A stretch of 64,000 nucleotides of DNA from Bacteroides sp. GTDB lineage: Bacteria; Bacteroidota; Bacteroidia; Bacteroidales; Bacteroidaceae. The stretch is taken from contig JAFUNS010000046.1 of NCBI GenBank assembly GCA_017472925.1, forward strand, positions 49,731 through 113,730, written 5' to 3'. The notes below the pieces were generated by a model. The model was not told the DNA's origin and ran no database searches. It worked only from the letters and a program-made list of their open reading frames with translations. Position 1 is the first letter of the stretch. Each line of letters starts with the position of its first letter. The translations under genes were made by a program, and so were the position numbers. Shown piece after piece: positions 62,565 to 64,000 of this stretch.

Positions 62565-63803
62565 TTACGCTTGTGCTAATGCTTTTGTATTTTCAAACTG
62601 ACCTATCCATTTACCGATGGTTTTATCACTCACACCCATTTCACGACCAATCTTTCTATTGCTCATCCCTTGAGTATGCAATAAATATGCCGCTTGCATA
62701 AGTTCTCTTTTGCCATCATTTGCTATGGATTTCTTGGTGTTCAACAAGTCCTTTTCAACTGCATATCCACATTCAATAAAATGAGGGAAATTATCTTCCT
62801 TTACGATTCTGCAAAGCAATACATTATCTTCATCATAAATGAAATCACCAAATCTGAATTTTAGCTGCTTGATATATTTCACATCAGTCTCAACCAATGA
62901 TTTACCAATGGCAAAAGCACTGTCAATGAAGTTCATCAACTTCTTTGAACCAGCTAAATTATCTTGTCTAAGCGGTTCGCTATCTCGCTTCTTTGTTGTA
63001 TGAGCAACAATCAAAATACTGAGTCCATATTTTTCTTTCAATCGCTTTAACCTATTCATAAATTGTATGATAACATCACCGCTTTCAATCCTATCAATCA
63101 ATGAGGTGATATTGTCAAGAATGAATATTTTGACACCCCTTTTGCTTAGTTCTTCCAATTTCTTGAAGAAACGTTCAACACGTCCATTACTATCCAGTTC
63201 TAAGTCAACGGATAGGTCGGCACGCAATAGATTATCGGAGAACTTGAACATTTGCTTTGTCTCTTCGTTTGTATAACGTTGTTGGAACTGTTTGGCTTCA
63301 AGCTCATAGTCAAGATAGTTGACCAGTTTACCAGACTTGGCAATTTCGTTGGCAATCTGAACGGCAAGAATGGATTTACCCAAATTACTCTTTGCGACAA
63401 GCACGCATATTTCACTTTCATACCATAAGCACTTGTATAATGATTCACGGTCTTTTATCTTGAAAGCTTTTTCCATTGCTTTGTTAGCTTTGGTCATCCA
63501 CAGACCGTCATCATTATCGGTTTCATTTTCCATTTCTTCCAATTCAGTTATGGTCTTACCGATTTTCTCAACGCTTACTTTAGGTCTATTCTTTTTTAGT
63601 TCAATAATCGGCTGAGATACATTTTTATTTACATCTTCTATGTTCTCTTTTGGAATGTTCATATCCTTATAAGATTTAAGTTTAACTTTATTATCATTTA
63701 CATAAGTGCTGCTGAATACAAGTTCACCATTACCTGACTTTGGTTCATTATTGCCATTGGGCAAAACACCATTATAATTCACACTAAAAGTTTTTCTTTC
63801 CAT
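62565..63803 (-). CDS. RepA-like RecA-fold ATPase with C-terminal HTH
   Basis: The 412-residue protein has a central RecA/DnaB-type ATPase (about 120-340): Walker A VAKSNLGKSILA (about 130), Walker B IFILDNI (about 228) and a sensor VAHTTKK near 268. This is the RepA (plasmid helicase-like) subgroup used in replication of mobile elements. The C-terminus has a resolvase-like HTH (MSNRKIGREMGVSDKTIGKWIGQ, about 376-400). The N-terminal 100 residues are polar and low in complexity. It converges on the integrase. Confidence 0.85.
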   Translation of the reverse strand: MERKTFSVNYNGVLPNGNNEPKSGNGELVFSSTYVNDNKVKLKSYKDMNIPKENIEDVNKNVSQPIIELKKNRPKVSVEKIGKTITELEEMENETDNDDGLWMTKANKAMEKAFKIKDRESLYKCLWYESEICVLVAKSNLGKSILAVQIANEIAKSGKLVNYLDYELEAKQFQQRYTNEETKQMFKFSDNLLRADLSVDLELDSNGRVERFFKKLEELSKRGVKIFILDNITSLIDRIESGDVIIQFMNRLKRLKEKYGLSILIVAHTTKKRDSEPLRQDNLAGSKKLMNFIDSAFAIGKSLVETDVKYIKQLKFRFGDFIYDEDNVLLCRIVKEDNFPHFIECGYAVEKDLLNTKKSIANDGKRELMQAAYLLHTQGMSNRKIGREMGVSDKTIGKWIGQFENTKALAQA

Positions 63804-63864
63804 TTATTTGCGATTTTAAAAATGTTGATTTTAGTTAATTGATTCTCAGTTGGAGAACTATTCA

Positions 63865-64000
63865 TTATGCCAATTCTTTCCACCATTCTAATCTTAATTT
63901 TTCAAGAAATACACTAAGTCTTTTTTGCTTCTCAAATTGCATATCAGTGGATATGAATGTTTTTACAACACGATAACCGTCTTTAACAATGCCGAACACA
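63865..64000 (-). CDS. Partial hypothetical protein, 3' end only
   Basis: The last 45 codons of a minus-strand gene, reading VFGIVKDGYRVVKTFISTD and ending WWKELA at TAA (63865-63867). The 5' part lies beyond the window. It precedes the RepA-like gene by 61 bp on the same strand, so it is probably part of the mobile element's replication module. No family recognised. Confidence 0.6.
   Translation of the reverse strand, partial: VFGIVKDGYRVVKTFISTDMQFEKQKRLSVFLEKLRLEWWKELA

Overview
The window looks like chromosome of a gut-type Bacteroidales bacterium, most likely Bacteroides, Phocaeicola or a near relative. The evidence is a paired TonB-dependent receptor and DUF4249 lipoprotein, a hybrid two-component system (HTCS) beside a glycosidase, many short lipoprotein signals, weak Shine-Dalgarno sites, and -7 boxes of the Bacteroidetes form TAnnTTTG (usually TATCTTTG) in front of most transcription units. 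Species cannot be fixed from the sequence alone. No rRNA, tRNA, CRISPR array or IS transposase was seen.

Layout. 1-4.9 kb: outer-membrane receptor (5' cut), DUF4249 lipoprotein and a macroglobulin/plug-like exported protein. 5.0-13.5 kb: HExxH lipoprotein, GH127/GH146-type beta-L-arabinofuranosidase and an HTCS regulator. 13.7-18.2 kb: rubrerythrin, SulP transporter, MscS channel and a radical SAM protein. 18.26-27.95 kb: an AT-rich accessory island bounded by a 95-bp inverted repeat that copies the 3' end of its vapE-like gene. It carries a WYL regulator, an alpha/beta hydrolase, a uracil-DNA-glycosylase-fold protein, two WG-like paralogues (one with a nonsense codon), two leucine-rich-repeat proteins and a Sel1-repeat protein. 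28.0-42.4 kb: core genes, including an NlpE-like lipoprotein, an HhH/beta-barrel protein, a TrmH-type methyltransferase, a candidate 6S-like RNA, nadA, an orphan response regulator, the topA-aroK-argB-rdgB operon, Nudix, Lrp/AsnC, and buk-ptb. 42.5-54.1 kb: a C26/M19 peptidase fusion, a glutaminyl-cyclase-like lipoprotein, SufE, a THUMP-like methyltransferase, a GH88 glucuronyl hydrolase, an M64 peptidase, an alpha/beta hydrolase and a divergent tryptophanase/tyrosine phenol-lyase homologue. 54.2-57.1 kb: AT-rich membrane-protein genes, the last flanked by a 50-bp inverted copy of the neighbouring ferredoxin gene's 3' end. 57-60 kb: EFR1-type ferredoxin, Cof-type HAD phosphatase, DUF3810 protein. 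60.4 kb to the end: the start of an integrative element (tyrosine recombinase, RepA-like ATPase, partial gene).

How the parts relate. The first 13.5 kb handle nutrient capture and glycan attack, with the HTCS as the likely sensor. The four-gene minus-strand operon 38.5-34.3 kb is held together by 4-bp stop/start overlaps. buk and ptb form an acyl-phosphate energy module that could use CoA esters from amino-acid fermentation; the peptidase fusion and the PLP lyase nearby fit a peptide- and amino-acid-using lifestyle.

The most unusual signals are two independent cases of a gene's 3' end duplicated in inverted orientation across strain-specific-looking cargo, three families of intergenic palindromic repeats, a near-identical 60-bp repeat array in an LRR gene, a 16-bp inverted repeat over a putative promoter, and a PLP lyase with an altered active-site signature.
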